Shown here piece by piece: positions 47,734-58,208 of a stretch of DNA of 64,000 nt. The notes beneath the pieces are model-generated. The model was not told the origin of the DNA and did no database searches. It saw only the letters and a program-made list of their open reading frames with translations. The number at the start of each line of letters is the position of its first letter. Within the stretch, counting starts at the first letter, position 1. Source of the DNA: Streptococcus sp. NPS 308 (GTDB lineage Bacteria > Bacillota > Bacilli > Lactobacillales > Streptococcaceae); the NCBI RefSeq assembly GCF_002355895.1, contig NZ_AP017652.1, positions 1,273,001 through 1,337,000 on the forward strand, given 5' to 3'. The position numbers and the translations under genes were made by a program.

Positions 47734-48497
47734 TAGGCTTCACCTCCTAGATAAGCTTCGATAACACGTTTGTCGTTCTTGATCTCATCCGGAGTCCCAT
47801 GAGCAATCAACCGACCATATTCAAGAACATAGATACGCTCAGTGACTTCCATAACCAAATTCATGTCGTGTTCGATGAGCATGATGGTAATTTTAAATTC
47901 ATCTTTGATACGACGGATCAATTCTGTCAATTCAGCTGTTTCTTGTGGGTTCATCCCAGCTGCAGGTTCATCCAAAAAGAGGATTTTAGGTTCTGTTGCC
48001 AGAGCACGAACGATTTCTAATCGACGTTGTTGACCATAGGCCAGATTCTTCGCAAAAGTATCTGCGTCACCATCCAAATCAAAGATCTTCAGCAAGTCCA
48101 AAGCTTTGCTTTTTAATTCTTCTTCATTCTTATAAAAAGCTGGTAGGCGTAGAAAGCTCGCAAGGACATGTTGTTTATGATGATTGCTAAACGCAATCAA
48201 AACATTTTCCAAAACTGTCAAGTCCTTGAACAAACGAATATTTTGGAAAGTACGACTGAGTCCAAGTGAAGCAATCTTATAGGGAGTTTTCCCATTTAGG
48301 AGGTGACCATCTAGAGTCACAGTACCTTCACTTGGTTCATAAACACCAGTCAAGAGATTGAAAAGGGTTGTTTTACCAGCGCCGTTTGGTCCGATCAAAC
48401 CAACCAATTCTCCCTCGTTCAATTCAAGAGTGACATCTCCAACAGCTGTTAGACCGCCAAAATGTTTGGTTAACTGTTTAACTTCAAGTAATGCCAT
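47733..48497 (-). CDS. livG: Branched-chain amino-acid ABC transporter ATP-binding protein LivG
   Basis: 254 residues. Walker A GPNGAGKTTLF, the YGQQRRLEI signature variant typical of LivG, Walker B ILFLDEPAAGMNPQE. Forms the ATPase pair with LivF. One-base overlaps with livM and livF indicate coupling. Confidence 0.96.
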   Translation of the reverse strand: MALLEVKQLTKHFGGLTAVGDVTLELNEGELVGLIGPNGAGKTTLFNLLTGVYEPSEGTVTLDGHLLNGKTPYKIASLGLSRTFQNIRLFKDLTVLENVLIAFSNHHKQHVLASFLRLPAFYKNEEELKSKALDLLKIFDLDGDADTFAKNLAYGQQRRLEIVRALATEPKILFLDEPAAGMNPQETAELTELIRRIKDEFKITIMLIEHDMNLVMEVTERIYVLEYGRLIAHGTPDEIKNDKRVIEAYLGGEA

Positions 48498-49453
48498 TAG
48501 TTTTGTCCCTCCTTCTTAGATTTTTTAAAGAAACGTGATAGACTCAATTCCCATGTTCCAAGAAGTCCGCCTGGTCTGAAAATCATGACCAATACAAGGG
48601 CCAAAGCGTAGATAATCATACGTACGCTAGCTACATCTTGAAGGAGCATATTTAAAATTCCTAAAACAATCGCTGAAACGATGGTACCAGTAATAGATCC
48701 AAGTCCACCAAATACAACGATAATCAACACGTTGATGGAATTAATAAAAGTGTAATCTTTTGGGACAACAGAACCGATAAAACCGGCCTGAAGTGAACCA
48801 GCAATACTTGCTGTAATGGCACCAAAGACAAAAGCGATAATCTTGATCTTTGTAGTGTTTACCCCAACGGACTCAGCAGCAATCTCATCCTCACGAACAG
48901 ATAGAGTAGAGCGTCCAATTGGACTACGTAAGAAGTTGAGAGTTGCAATAGTTGTGATCACCACAAATAGATAAACCATTTGCCAGTTGGTAAAGTTTGG
49001 AATACCCAAGATACCAGCGGCACCGTTGGTCAAACTTCCACCATTAATGATAAAGATACGAATGATTTCTGAAACACCTAGTGTCGCAACAGCCAGGTAG
49101 TCACCCTTCAAACGGAGTGTTGGAATCCCAACGAGCAAAGCAACTGCACCAGAAATCAAGGCGCCCAAGAGCATTGCACCAAAGAAGGCTCCATAGGTTG
49201 GTGATTTTGAGCCAACAATCGCTGCTGCATAAGCCCCAATTGCCATAAAACCTGCATGACCAAGTGAGAATTGTCCTGAAAAACCAACGATTAAGTTCAA
49301 ACCTACTGCAAGGATGATATTAATCCCAATTTGTTCTAAAATTTGGACATGGAATAGATTGAGAACACCAGCAGAAACCAGTACGCTAATCAATCCATAA
49401 CCCGCTAACAGAAGGAATAACCAGAGAATATTTACTTTAAGATTTGTCTTCAT
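48497..49453 (-). CDS. livM: Branched-chain amino-acid ABC transporter permease LivM
   Basis: 318 residues, 8-10 membrane spans, GLNLIVGFSGQFSLGHAGFMAIGAY and GGLGSITGTIVSAIVLG typical of LivM. Partner of LivH in the membrane channel. Confidence 0.95.
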   Translation of the reverse strand: MKTNLKVNILWLFLLLAGYGLISVLVSAGVLNLFHVQILEQIGINIILAVGLNLIVGFSGQFSLGHAGFMAIGAYAAAIVGSKSPTYGAFFGAMLLGALISGAVALLVGIPTLRLKGDYLAVATLGVSEIIRIFIINGGSLTNGAAGILGIPNFTNWQMVYLFVVITTIATLNFLRSPIGRSTLSVREDEIAAESVGVNTTKIKIIAFVFGAITASIAGSLQAGFIGSVVPKDYTFINSINVLIIVVFGGLGSITGTIVSAIVLGILNMLLQDVASVRMIIYALALVLVMIFRPGGLLGTWELSLSRFFKKSKKEGQN

Positions 49454-49456
49454 TGT

Positions 49457-50335
49457 TTACACCTTCTCTTTCACATTCTTACCAAGGATACCCGCAGGTC
49501 GAACAATCAGAATCAAAAGCAAAATTCCATATACGATAGCATCACGGAAATCAGACATACCGAAGGCAGTTGCAAAAGTTTCCAACAAGCCAATAACAAA
49601 TCCCCCTAGAGCTGCACCAGGAATAATCCCGATACCACCAAGTACAGCTGCAACGAATGATTTTAGACCTGGAGTCACACCCATCAAAGGTTCAAGAGAG
49701 TTGTAGTAAAGGGCAATGAGGACACCTGCTGCACCAGCAAGAGCTGAACCCAAAGCAAAGGTAAAACTGATTGTACGATTTACATTAATTCCCATCAATT
49801 GAGCTGCATCACTATCAACTGATACAGCACGCATCGCTTTCCCCATTTTTGTTTTTTTGACGATCAATTGCAATAAAACCATTAACAATATAGAAACTGT
49901 TAAAATCATCAATTGAACATTTGTCAAGCTAATTGGCCCAAAATCAAAGCGAATTGTTTCAATCGCTTGAGGGAAAGCACGAGTATTGGCACCTACTAGA
50001 TAAACCATCCCATATTCCAGTAGGAAGGACACTCCGATGGCAGTAATCAATACAGAAATACGTGTAGAGTTTCGCAGAGGACGGTAGGCAAGAAATTCGA
50101 TCACAACACCAAGTAGTGCAGTTCCCGCCATTGAAATAATTAAAGCTAAAAAGAAATTCATTTGGAAAGAATTAATCAAAAAGTAACCAATAAAGGCACC
50201 CATCATATAAATATCACCGTGGGCGAAGTTAATGAGTTTGATAATTCCATAAACCATGGTATAACCTAGGGCCAAAAGTGCATAAACACTACCCAGAATT
50301 AGACCATTCACAAGTTGTTGGAGCATAGCATTCAC
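49457..50335 (-). CDS. livH: Branched-chain amino-acid ABC transporter permease LivH
   Basis: 292 residues, about eight spans, with LGYTMVYGIIKLINFAHGD and GGIGIIPGAALGGFVIGLLE typical of LivH. Follows livJ by 110 bases; the gap holds no clear terminator, so the operon probably continues through it. Confidence 0.95.
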   Translation of the reverse strand: MNAMLQQLVNGLILGSVYALLALGYTMVYGIIKLINFAHGDIYMMGAFIGYFLINSFQMNFFLALIISMAGTALLGVVIEFLAYRPLRNSTRISVLITAIGVSFLLEYGMVYLVGANTRAFPQAIETIRFDFGPISLTNVQLMILTVSILLMVLLQLIVKKTKMGKAMRAVSVDSDAAQLMGINVNRTISFTFALGSALAGAAGVLIALYYNSLEPLMGVTPGLKSFVAAVLGGIGIIPGAALGGFVIGLLETFATAFGMSDFRDAIVYGILLLILIVRPAGILGKNVKEKV

Positions 50336-50445
50336 TCTTTTCTATCCTTATTTTTTAGAAAATTTCATTATTTTCACAAGTTCATAAACACCGAAACAGG
50401 GAGTGAGTCAAAGGCTCATTCCCCATTTCAAGTACTATTCTAATG

Positions 50446-51606
50446 TTATGGTTTTACAACTTCTGCTTCTTCAACTTTACCATTGTTCATGGTCATCATG
50501 TAAGCAGTTTTCACTGTATTGTGGTCAGCATCAAAGCTTGTTTGACCAGTTACACCTTCAAAATCTTTGGTTTTAGCAAGGTTGTCCTTGATTTCACCTG
50601 AGTTTTTAGCACCTTTTGCAGCATTCGCTACTAGGTAAACTGAGTCATAGGCTAAAGCTGAGAATGTTGAAGGCTCTTCGTTGTATTTAGCACGGTATGC
50701 TTCAAGGAAAGCTTTAGCTTTTGCAGAAACATCAACAGTAGTTGAGAATCCTGAGATGAAGTAAATGTTTGATGCTCTTTCAGCAGTTGCTTGTTGAACA
50801 AATTCTTCACCGTTAAATCCATCACCACCAATGATTGGTTTATCAATTCCCATTCCACGAGCTTGGTTTACAATTTTACCAGCTTCTGTGTAGTAACCTG
50901 GAACTACGATAGCGTCAAACTCTTTCCCTTTCATTTTAGTAAGGGCTGCTTGGAAGTCAGTATCACCTGCTACAAACGTTTCATCTGCTACAATCTCACC
51001 CTTATAGGATTCGCGGAATGATTTAGCAATACCTTTAGCATAGTCACTAGCATTATCAGTATAAAGAACAACCTTCTTAGCATTCAATTTGTTTGTTACA
51101 TAGTTAGAAATAATCTTCCCTTGGAAGCTATCTTGGAATGTTCCAATAAATAAGTAATCTTGACCTTTAGTCAAACCGTCTTGAGTAGCACTTGGTGAAA
51201 TCAATGGCACTCCAGCTTTAGTAGCGTTAGCTACAGCTGCAGCAGTTGCACCAGATGTCGCAGGTCCTACAATAGCTGCTACTTTTGATTGGGTAACAAG
51301 GTTTGTTGTAACAGAAGCTGCTTCAGCAGTTTCTGACTTGTTGTCTTTGTCTACAACTTCGATTTGTTTTCCATCGATTCCACCTGCAGCGTTGATTTCG
51401 TCTACAGCAAGTTGGGCACCTTTTTGTTCAGCTGTACCGTAAGCAGCTACAGCACCTGTCTCTTCAAAGTTAAAACCGATTTTGATTGTTTTTTCGTCTA
51501 CTGGATTTCCAGTTGTGTTTGACGCTCCTGATTTAACTTCACCACATGCAGCAAGAAGGGCCACACTAGCAAGAGCCACAAAAGATAGGGCAAATTTTTT
51601 CTTCAT
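50446..51606 (-). CDS. livJ: Branched-chain amino-acid ABC transporter substrate-binding lipoprotein
   Basis: 386 residues. Lipoprotein signal with lipobox LLAAC and lipidated Cys21; mature part is a periplasmic-binding-protein-like type I fold (KIGFNFEETGAVAAYG, IVGPATSGATAAAVANATK, IGGDGFNGEEFV). Membrane-anchored on the outside, delivers Leu/Ile/Val to LivHM. Strong promoter upstream with a CodY box between its hexamers. Confidence 0.96.
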   Translation of the reverse strand: MKKKFALSFVALASVALLAACGEVKSGASNTTGNPVDEKTIKIGFNFEETGAVAAYGTAEQKGAQLAVDEINAAGGIDGKQIEVVDKDNKSETAEAASVTTNLVTQSKVAAIVGPATSGATAAAVANATKAGVPLISPSATQDGLTKGQDYLFIGTFQDSFQGKIISNYVTNKLNAKKVVLYTDNASDYAKGIAKSFRESYKGEIVADETFVAGDTDFQAALTKMKGKEFDAIVVPGYYTEAGKIVNQARGMGIDKPIIGGDGFNGEEFVQQATAERASNIYFISGFSTTVDVSAKAKAFLEAYRAKYNEEPSTFSALAYDSVYLVANAAKGAKNSGEIKDNLAKTKDFEGVTGQTSFDADHNTVKTAYMMTMNNGKVEEAEVVKP

Positions 51607-51647
51607 TTTTAATCTCCTTATAGTCGTTTCAAAAATTGTATGTTAAG

Positions 51648-51676
51648 AATATACCGAATTATCAGAAAATTGTCAA
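51648..51676 (-). promoter_or_regulatory. livJ promoter with CodY box
   Basis: TTGACA (51671-51676), 17-base spacer, TATATT (51648-51653). Minus-strand AATTTTCTGATAATT (51657-51671) matches the CodY consensus AATTTTCWGAAAATT at 14 of 15 and covers the spacer, so CodY should repress when branched-chain amino acids and GTP are high. Confidence 0.88.
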
Positions 51677-51693
51677 TACATTTATTTATTTTT

Positions 51694-51963
51694 TTAAATG
51701 ATAACGTTTTCTTCGTTACGATAGAGATTGCCAACAAAGGGAGTCTCTAACTCTTGAATATGACAAGGCCTTACCTTTTTGATAAATCGTTCCTTAGCTA
51801 ATTTCTCAACCAAGCTTTCTAGATTCTCAGTCGGAACATAAAGTTGCAGGTAGCGATGCTTTTTAGAATGATAGAAAATGTCTCCATATTCCTGTAGTTT
51901 TTTCGCATCTCTATTATAGTAGAGATAGATGATTAATCCTGATCGGTTTGTTTTTTCAAACAT
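51694..51963 (-). CDS. DUF2129 (YlbG-like) protein
   Basis: 89 residues, basic, matching the YlbG/DUF2129 family of small Firmicute cytosolic proteins of unknown function ([27 protein letters not shown] start). Own promoter fused to the clpP terminator. Confidence 0.85.
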   Translation of the reverse strand: MFEKTNRSGLIIYLYYNRDAKKLQEYGDIFYHSKKHRYLQLYVPTENLESLVEKLAKERFIKKVRPCHIQELETPFVGNLYRNEENVII

Positions 51964-51994
51964 GAGGAAGCCTCTTTCTAAGAAATCTTATCCT

Positions 51995-52029
51995 ATTATA
52001 TCAAAAAAAGCAAACTCCGTCGAGTTTGC
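51995..52029 (-). promoter_or_regulatory. clpP terminator fused to DUF2129 gene promoter
   Basis: GCAAACTC / GAGTTTGC (52010-52029, 4-base loop) followed by TTTTTTT running straight into TGATATAAT (hexamer 51995-52000). Confidence 0.85.
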
Positions 52030-52041
52030 TTTCATGCTTTA

Positions 52042-52632
52042 TTAGTTCAAAGAATTGTTAGCCATGATTTCATCAATAAAGCCATATTCAAGCGTTTCTT
52101 GGGCACTCATCCAGTAATCACGTTCCGCGTCTGCATGAATTTGCTCAACTGATTTACCAGAGTTATCTGCAAGGATTTTTTCCAAGGTCTTACGAGTTTT
52201 GAGCAAGTGTTCTGCTGCGATTGCCATATCTGTCTGTTGGGTACCACCACCGGTTCCACCCATTGGTTGGTGAATCATGTACTCTGCATTTGGAAGCATG
52301 AAACGTTTGCCTTTTGCGCCACTTGATGCAATGACAGTCCCCATGGATGCAGCCATTCCCATCACGATGGTTTGAACATCTGCCTTGATAAAGTTCATGG
52401 TATCAACGATTGCCAGACCAGCTGAAACAGATCCTCCAGGTGTGTTGACATAAAGGTAAATATCTTTTGTACTATCTTGGGCATCCAAGAAAAGCAATTG
52501 GGCGATAACAGAGTTGGCCATATTGTCTTCAACGGGACCTGTTAGCATGATGATGCGGTCTTTCAGAAGACGAGAGTAAATATCATAGGAACGTTCTCCA
52601 CGGCTTGTTTGTTCAATAACTACAGGAATCAT
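52042..52632 (-). CDS. clpP: ATP-dependent Clp protease proteolytic subunit
   Basis: 196 residues. Catalytic Ser96 (GMAASMG), His121 (YMIHQP), and Asp in the C-terminal third. Forms the tetradecameric protease served by ClpE, ClpC, ClpL/X. CtsR operator overlaps its promoter. Confidence 0.98.
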   Translation of the reverse strand: MIPVVIEQTSRGERSYDIYSRLLKDRIIMLTGPVEDNMANSVIAQLLFLDAQDSTKDIYLYVNTPGGSVSAGLAIVDTMNFIKADVQTIVMGMAASMGTVIASSGAKGKRFMLPNAEYMIHQPMGGTGGGTQQTDMAIAAEHLLKTRKTLEKILADNSGKSVEQIHADAERDYWMSAQETLEYGFIDEIMANNSLN

Positions 52633-52686
52633 TCATTTCTCCTTTTAACTTTTATTTTTGTTAGTCACATGACTGAAGTTATGACT

Positions 52687-52716
52687 ATTATAATATTTTG
52701 GTCAAAAAAGGTCAAA
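52687..52716 (-). promoter_or_regulatory. clpP promoter and CtsR operator
   Basis: TTGACC (52710-52715), 17-base spacer, TATAAT (52687-52692). GGTCAAAAAAGGTCAAA at 52700-52716 (plus strand) is a perfect CtsR heptad pair covering the -35. Confidence 0.9.
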
Positions 52717-52805
52717 TCTTTGCTCTATTACCTAAACAGAAACAAAAACTCAACCTCCTTTCAAGTCAAAAACGAACTTCTAGTTTCAATATTTACTTTG
52801 GAATT

Positions 52806-53435
52806 TTATTTAGTACCAAACAAGCGGTCTCCAGCATCCCCGAGACCTGGGACAATATAGCCATGTTCGTTCAAGCGTTCATCCAAGGCCGCAGTGAAAA
52901 TTTCTACATCTGGGTGAGCTTCTTGAAGAGTTTTCACTCCTTCTGGAGCAGACACTAGACAGACAAACTTGATGTTTGATGCCCCACGTTTTTTAAGGGA
53001 GTCAACAGCCAAGATAGCTGAACCACCTGTTGCCAACATTGGGTCAACGACAAAGATTTGACGTTGGTCAATGTCCTCAGGCAATTTCACCAAGTATTCA
53101 ACTGGTTGAAGGGTTTCTTCATCACGGTACATACCAATGTGCCCAACTTTTGCTGCTGGAACCAAGCTCAATAGTCCATCGACCATCCCGATACCTGCAC
53201 GCAAGATTGGGACAATCGCCAATTTTTTACCAGCCAATTGTTTTTGAACTGTTTTTGTGATTGGTGTTTCGATTTCCACATCTTCAAGTGGAAGATCACG
53301 AAGTACTTCATATCCCATCAACATTGCAATTTCATCTACTAACTCACGAAAAGCTTTTGTAGAAGTGTCTGTACGACGCAAGATAGACAATTTGTGTTGA
53401 ATGAGTGGATGATTAATGACTTCAATTTTTCCCAT
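52806..53435 (-). CDS. upp: Uracil phosphoribosyltransferase
   Basis: 209 residues. Salvages uracil to UMP with PRPP. PRPP-binding [11 protein letters not shown] and the uracil-specific C-terminal [11 protein letters not shown] are intact. The frame opens 21 bases earlier, but ATG 53435 has GAAGGA at 8-base spacing and the usual N-terminus [16 protein letters not shown]. Confidence 0.96.
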   Translation of the reverse strand: MGKIEVINHPLIQHKLSILRRTDTSTKAFRELVDEIAMLMGYEVLRDLPLEDVEIETPITKTVQKQLAGKKLAIVPILRAGIGMVDGLLSLVPAAKVGHIGMYRDEETLQPVEYLVKLPEDIDQRQIFVVDPMLATGGSAILAVDSLKKRGASNIKFVCLVSAPEGVKTLQEAHPDVEIFTAALDERLNEHGYIVPGLGDAGDRLFGTK

Positions 53436-53468
53436 TTTCTGAATTCCTTCTTTCAATTTATTCTTCTC

Positions 53469-53508
53469 ATTATATCAAAAAATGGTTTAAAAAGCTTTCT
53501 AAACCATT
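53469..53508 (-). promoter_or_regulatory. comEB terminator fused to upp promoter
   Basis: AATGGTTTA / TAAACCATT (53481-53508, 10-base loop) followed by TTTTTTG and then ATATAAT (hexamer 53469-53474, TGA before it). Confidence 0.8.
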
Positions 53509-53523
53509 CATTTTTTATAAATT

Positions 53524-53991
53524 CTAAATTAAATTGGCTTCCTGGATAGCTCCTTGAACAGTCTCAAGTGGTAAATGGGTCAGCTCGGTACCTTTTTCTT
53601 GATAAAGGTACTGGGCATAGTCATCCATTCGGTACTGGTTGATATAAACCACGCGCTTGCAACCAACTTGTAGCAGTTGTTTGGTGCAGTTCAGACAAGG
53701 GAAATGGGTCACATAGGCGGTAAATCCTCTAGGAACCCCTCGTTCAGCCCCCTGGAGAATAGCATTGACCTCAGCGTGAAGGGTTCGGACACAGTGTCCT
53801 TCAATAACTAGACATTCGTGGTCAATACAGTGCTCAGTTCCTGATACAGAACCATTGTAGCCTGTTGAAATGACCTTATTATCCTTAACGAGGACAGCTC
53901 CTACTTTGGCGCGTTTACAAGTAGAACGATTGGCAATCAGTAAGGCTTGAGCCGCAAAGTACTCATCCCAAGCCAGTCTTTTTTCTGTCAT
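53524..53991 (-). CDS. comEB: Deoxycytidylate deaminase (ComEB family)
   Basis: 155 residues. Zinc site His72-Ala-Glu74 (LHAEVNAIL) and Cys99-x-x-Cys102 (PCLNC). Converts dCMP to dUMP for thymidylate synthesis. The name comes from the Bacillus competence operon; no competence role is implied. Located just after the TetR gene on the same strand. Confidence 0.94.
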   Translation of the reverse strand: MTEKRLAWDEYFAAQALLIANRSTCKRAKVGAVLVKDNKVISTGYNGSVSGTEHCIDHECLVIEGHCVRTLHAEVNAILQGAERGVPRGFTAYVTHFPCLNCTKQLLQVGCKRVVYINQYRMDDYAQYLYQEKGTELTHLPLETVQGAIQEANLI

Positions 53992-54009
53992 AAGTCTTCT
54001 CCTTACCCC

Positions 54010-54567
54010 CTATTTTTTGAAAAATGGCAAGCGTAAATCTGCAATCTTTTCAGCTGGAACCTTCATGCCATCCTTGATCCATTTGAGCAAAACCGATACG
54101 ATGGCAGAACTCCAAAAGGAATGAAGGTAGCTGCTGACGCCTTTTGATTTTCCGTGGTATTTTTCCAAAAATTCCTGCATAGCTTGGACGAAAATCTTTT
54201 CCAAGTGGTAGTCCAGAGCAAGTTGGATGATCTTGGCTTCTTTCTTGGCTGCGCGGAAAAGGTGTACCCAGACTAGATAAAGGTCTGTTTTGACATCGTA
54301 ATGGCTCAACTGTTCCATAATGTTATGGACACTGCGTTTAAAGACGCTTTCCAAAATCTCTTCTTTAGAATCATAATTGCGATAGAAGGCAGCGCGAGAG
54401 ACACCCGCCCGCTTGACCAGCTCTGAAATACTGATCTTGGCCAAATCTTTTTTCTCTAGAAGTTGCAAAAGAGCCGTCTCGATTGCTTCTCTGGTCAAGA
54501 AATTGGATTCTTGATTTGATTTTCTGAGATTTTCAAGAGACTTTTCAGATATTTTACGTTCAGACAT
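54010..54567 (-). CDS. TetR/AcrR-family regulator
   Basis: 185 residues. N-terminal helix-turn-helix (ISELVKRAGVSRAAFYRNYDSKEEI, about 40-65), variable ligand domain. The C-terminal arrangement resembles the TetR_C DhaS-like group. Divergent from degV; inverted TTGTCA/TGACAA half-sites lie in the shared upstream region. Ligand and targets unknown. Confidence 0.9.
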   Translation of the reverse strand: MSERKISEKSLENLRKSNQESNFLTREAIETALLQLLEKKDLAKISISELVKRAGVSRAAFYRNYDSKEEILESVFKRSVHNIMEQLSHYDVKTDLYLVWVHLFRAAKKEAKIIQLALDYHLEKIFVQAMQEFLEKYHGKSKGVSSYLHSFWSSAIVSVLLKWIKDGMKVPAEKIADLRLPFFKK

Positions 54568-54583
54568 AACAATTTCTTTCTAC

Positions 54584-54678
54584 TTGTGACAACAGAGAGG
54601 TGGTACTTTTGTTTCAAGGGCTTTCATGATATAATTGTAAAAAAAGACAGAACCTTTGTCAATGTATAAGTGACAAAG
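54584..54678. promoter_or_regulatory. TetR/degV divergent region: degV promoter and inverted repeats
   Basis: Extended -10 TGATATAAT for degV (hexamer 54630-54635). Two palindromic elements share TGACAA: TTGTGACAA at 54584-54592 and CTTTGTCA / TGACAAAG at 54654-54678 (9-base loop), the second inside the degV leader. Candidate operators of the adjacent TetR protein. Confidence 0.55.
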
Positions 54679-54691
54679 ATGGAGAATTTCT

Positions 54692-55537
54692 ATGACTTGG
54701 AAGATTGTAGCTGACTCTGGTTGTGATTATCGTCAACTGCCTACTCTTGCTATCGATACTGAATTTGTGAGTGTTCCTTTAACCATTCAAGTAGCTGATC
54801 AGGTCTTTATCGATGATGCCAATCTCGACATTAACCACATGATGGAAACCATGTATGCGACTTCTGAGGCTTCAAAATCAGCCTGTCCTAGCCCTGATGA
54901 TTACTTGCGTGCATTCGAAGGAGCCAAGCATATCTTTGTCGTTACTATCACTGGTGCTCTTTCTGGCAGTCATAATAGTGCGCAGCTTGCTAAGAATATC
55001 TACCTTGAAGAACATCCTGACACTCAGATTCATGTTATTGATAGTTTATCTGCAGGTGGGGAAGTTGACTTGATTGTCGAAAAAATCAATGAATTGATTG
55101 ATCAAGGACTTTCTTATGAGGAGATTGTTGAAGCTATTACAGCCTACCAAGAAAAAACCAAGTTGCTCTTTGTCCTCGCTAAGGTCGATAACTTGGTAAA
55201 AAATGGTCGTTTGAGCAAACTTATCGGTACAGTTGTTGGTCTTCTCAACATCCGTATGGTCGGAGAGGCGAGTAATACTGGAACACTAGAACTGCTCCAA
55301 AAGGCTCGTGGACCAAAAAAATCGCTTCAAGCAGCCTATGAAGAACTCATCAAGGCTGGCTATGCTGGTGGCCGTATGGTCATGGCTCATCGCAGCAATG
55401 AAAAATTCTGTCAGCAATTGTCAGAACGCTTGCTGGAAAACTTCCCACAAGCGGATATCAAAATTATCCCAACGTCTGGTCTCTGCAGTTTTTATGCAGA
55501 AGATGGCGGTTTGTTGATGGGATATGAAATCAACTAA
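54692..55537 (+). CDS. DegV-family fatty-acid-binding protein
   Basis: 281 residues with DegV features: KIVADSGCDY at the start, ITGALSGSHNSAQLA and the Arg-containing phosphate/lipid site MAHRSN, ending in TSGLCSFYAEDGGLLMGYE. DegV (FakB-like) proteins present bound fatty acids to the FakA kinase for phospholipid synthesis; whether this one does is not shown. Divergent TetR neighbour may control it. Confidence 0.9.
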   Translation: MTWKIVADSGCDYRQLPTLAIDTEFVSVPLTIQVADQVFIDDANLDINHMMETMYATSEASKSACPSPDDYLRAFEGAKHIFVVTITGALSGSHNSAQLAKNIYLEEHPDTQIHVIDSLSAGGEVDLIVEKINELIDQGLSYEEIVEAITAYQEKTKLLFVLAKVDNLVKNGRLSKLIGTVVGLLNIRMVGEASNTGTLELLQKARGPKKSLQAAYEELIKAGYAGGRMVMAHRSNEKFCQQLSERLLENFPQADIKIIPTSGLCSFYAEDGGLLMGYEIN

Positions 55538-56776
<1,239 letters not shown>

Positions 56777-56789
56777 GAAAGGAAGTCCT

Positions 56790-57311
56790 TTGGAACATAT
56801 TATTTTACTAAGAGGCGTTACTCCTAATGGAAAAAATGCTATCCCGAAAATGTCTTATTTGGTAGATATTTTGACAGAAGCTGGTTTTCAACACGTTCGA
56901 ACCTATATTCAAAGTGGGAATATCATTCTTGAGAGTGACTCAGATTTAGAAGAAATACGAGAACGCGTTCATACTTTGATACAGGAAAAAATTGGGGCCG
57001 ACTTAAAAATGGTTATCAAGAATAAGAACGATTTTGAAAAGATTGTTCATGAGAATCCATTTAAAGAAGACTATCTTCATGATCGTGTGCATGTAATTCT
57101 TTATCAAGGACTTATCCAAAGTCTGCCACTAGAAAAATTGAAAACTGACTACGGCGAGGAAGAAATCTGTGTAGGCGATTACTGTCTCTACCTCTATCTT
57201 CCTAGAACTGCAAAACAAAAAAAGCTCAATACCAACTATCTTGAAAAATTGTTTGGCGTGGTTCTGACCATGCGAAAGTTAAACGTAGTTGAAAAACTAT
57301 TAACCAAATAG
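56790..57311 (+). CDS. DUF1697 family protein
   Basis: 173 residues. Family-typical start (HIILLRGVTPNGKNAIPKM) and YIQSGNIILES; the rest follows DUF1697 in length. Function unknown. Starts with TTG 56790, 5 bases after AAAGGAAG; there is no ATG near. 13 bases downstream of the BaiN-like gene, so co-transcribed. Confidence 0.85.
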   Translation: MEHIILLRGVTPNGKNAIPKMSYLVDILTEAGFQHVRTYIQSGNIILESDSDLEEIRERVHTLIQEKIGADLKMVIKNKNDFEKIVHENPFKEDYLHDRVHVILYQGLIQSLPLEKLKTDYGEEEICVGDYCLYLYLPRTAKQKKLNTNYLEKLFGVVLTMRKLNVVEKLLTK

Positions 57312-57324
57312 TACTTGAAACCAG

Positions 57325-57357
57325 AAAAAATCAGCAGAGGTAACTCCGCTGATTTTT
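57325..57357. terminator. Bidirectional terminator between DUF1697 and MerR genes
   Basis: AAAAATCAGCAGAG pairs with CTCCGCTGATTTTT (one mismatch) around GTAA, with A and T runs on either side. Confidence 0.8.
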
Positions 57358-58096
57358 ATTTTGTCTGTGTCTGAACGTAAGCTGCAATGGCATCTGATGT
57401 GTACTGGGCTGTTCCAGGTCCAAATTTATCAATGTTTTCCTTGAACTCAGGGTTATAGACGTATCCTTTACCGATATGTCCGAAGACTTCAATAGAGCAG
57501 TCAAATCCATAAGTACGAATGGCTTGCAAGAGCTTGGCTGCTTGCTCTTGGTTTTCAGCTGCTGTTGCAGGTAAACCAGCTTGAAGATTTTGCGCCAAAG
57601 TTTGAAAGACTTGGTTAAAGGCGGCCGTAGACTCATCTTCGCGACCCTTTTGGCGTTCGAGGGCTTGATCCATGACTTCTTGTCCATACTCCTCTACCGC
57701 TTCTTGGTGGTATTTTTGATTGTCTTGATAGCTAAATCCAGTGAATTTTTCCTCAATGGTCATTTTTCTTTCTCCTTTTTGTTCTTGAATGGTTTTTTGC
57801 AAGGTGGAAATCAAGGTATCTAGATGTTGCCTTTCTCGAGTTAGATACTCTAACTGCCTCGTCAAATGGGACAATAAATCTGTCCTTTCTTCCTTTAACA
57901 GCCCTGCTATTTTTTCTAAAGAAAAGCCTAGATATTTGTAGTATAGAATGACCTGAAGGCGTTCTAAATCCTCTTGACTGTATGTTCGATAGCCGTTTTC
58001 CGACTTTAAGGGGACCAAGAGTCCTATCTTGTCATAGTGGTGCAGGGTCTTGACAGAGACACCTGAAAGCTGCGCAGCTTCTTTTATATGGTACAT
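57356..58096 (-). CDS. MerR-family regulator with TipAS ligand domain
   Basis: 246 residues: winged-helix N-terminus (MYHIKEAAQLSGVSVKTLHHYD, 1-70), a coiled dimerisation helix, and a TipAS-type antibiotic-recognition domain from about 120. Resembles TipAL/MtaN-like regulators that respond to peptide or multidrug ligands. Its own promoter has the 19-base spacer typical of MerR control, so it probably autoregulates. Confidence 0.92.
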   Translation of the reverse strand: MYHIKEAAQLSGVSVKTLHHYDKIGLLVPLKSENGYRTYSQEDLERLQVILYYKYLGFSLEKIAGLLKEERTDLLSHLTRQLEYLTRERQHLDTLISTLQKTIQEQKGERKMTIEEKFTGFSYQDNQKYHQEAVEEYGQEVMDQALERQKGREDESTAAFNQVFQTLAQNLQAGLPATAAENQEQAAKLLQAIRTYGFDCSIEVFGHIGKGYVYNPEFKENIDKFGPGTAQYTSDAIAAYVQTQTK

Positions 58097-58116
58097 GATT
58101 TCCTCCTTACAAGAAT

Positions 58117-58147
58117 AGTATAAACCCTCCCCTTAGGTCAGAGTCAA
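58117..58147 (-). promoter_or_regulatory. MerR-type promoter with 19-base spacer
   Basis: TTGACT (58142-58147) and TATACT (58117-58122) with a 19-base spacer holding an imperfect dyad around CTGACCTAAGGGGAGGG. Long spacers of this kind are twisted into shape by a MerR dimer. Confidence 0.7.
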
Positions 58148-58208
58148 GTGTTTCTGCGAAAATTTTTTAACTTTTTGGGAAAGGTGTGAAAACTTGAAAA
58201 TGGTTTTC

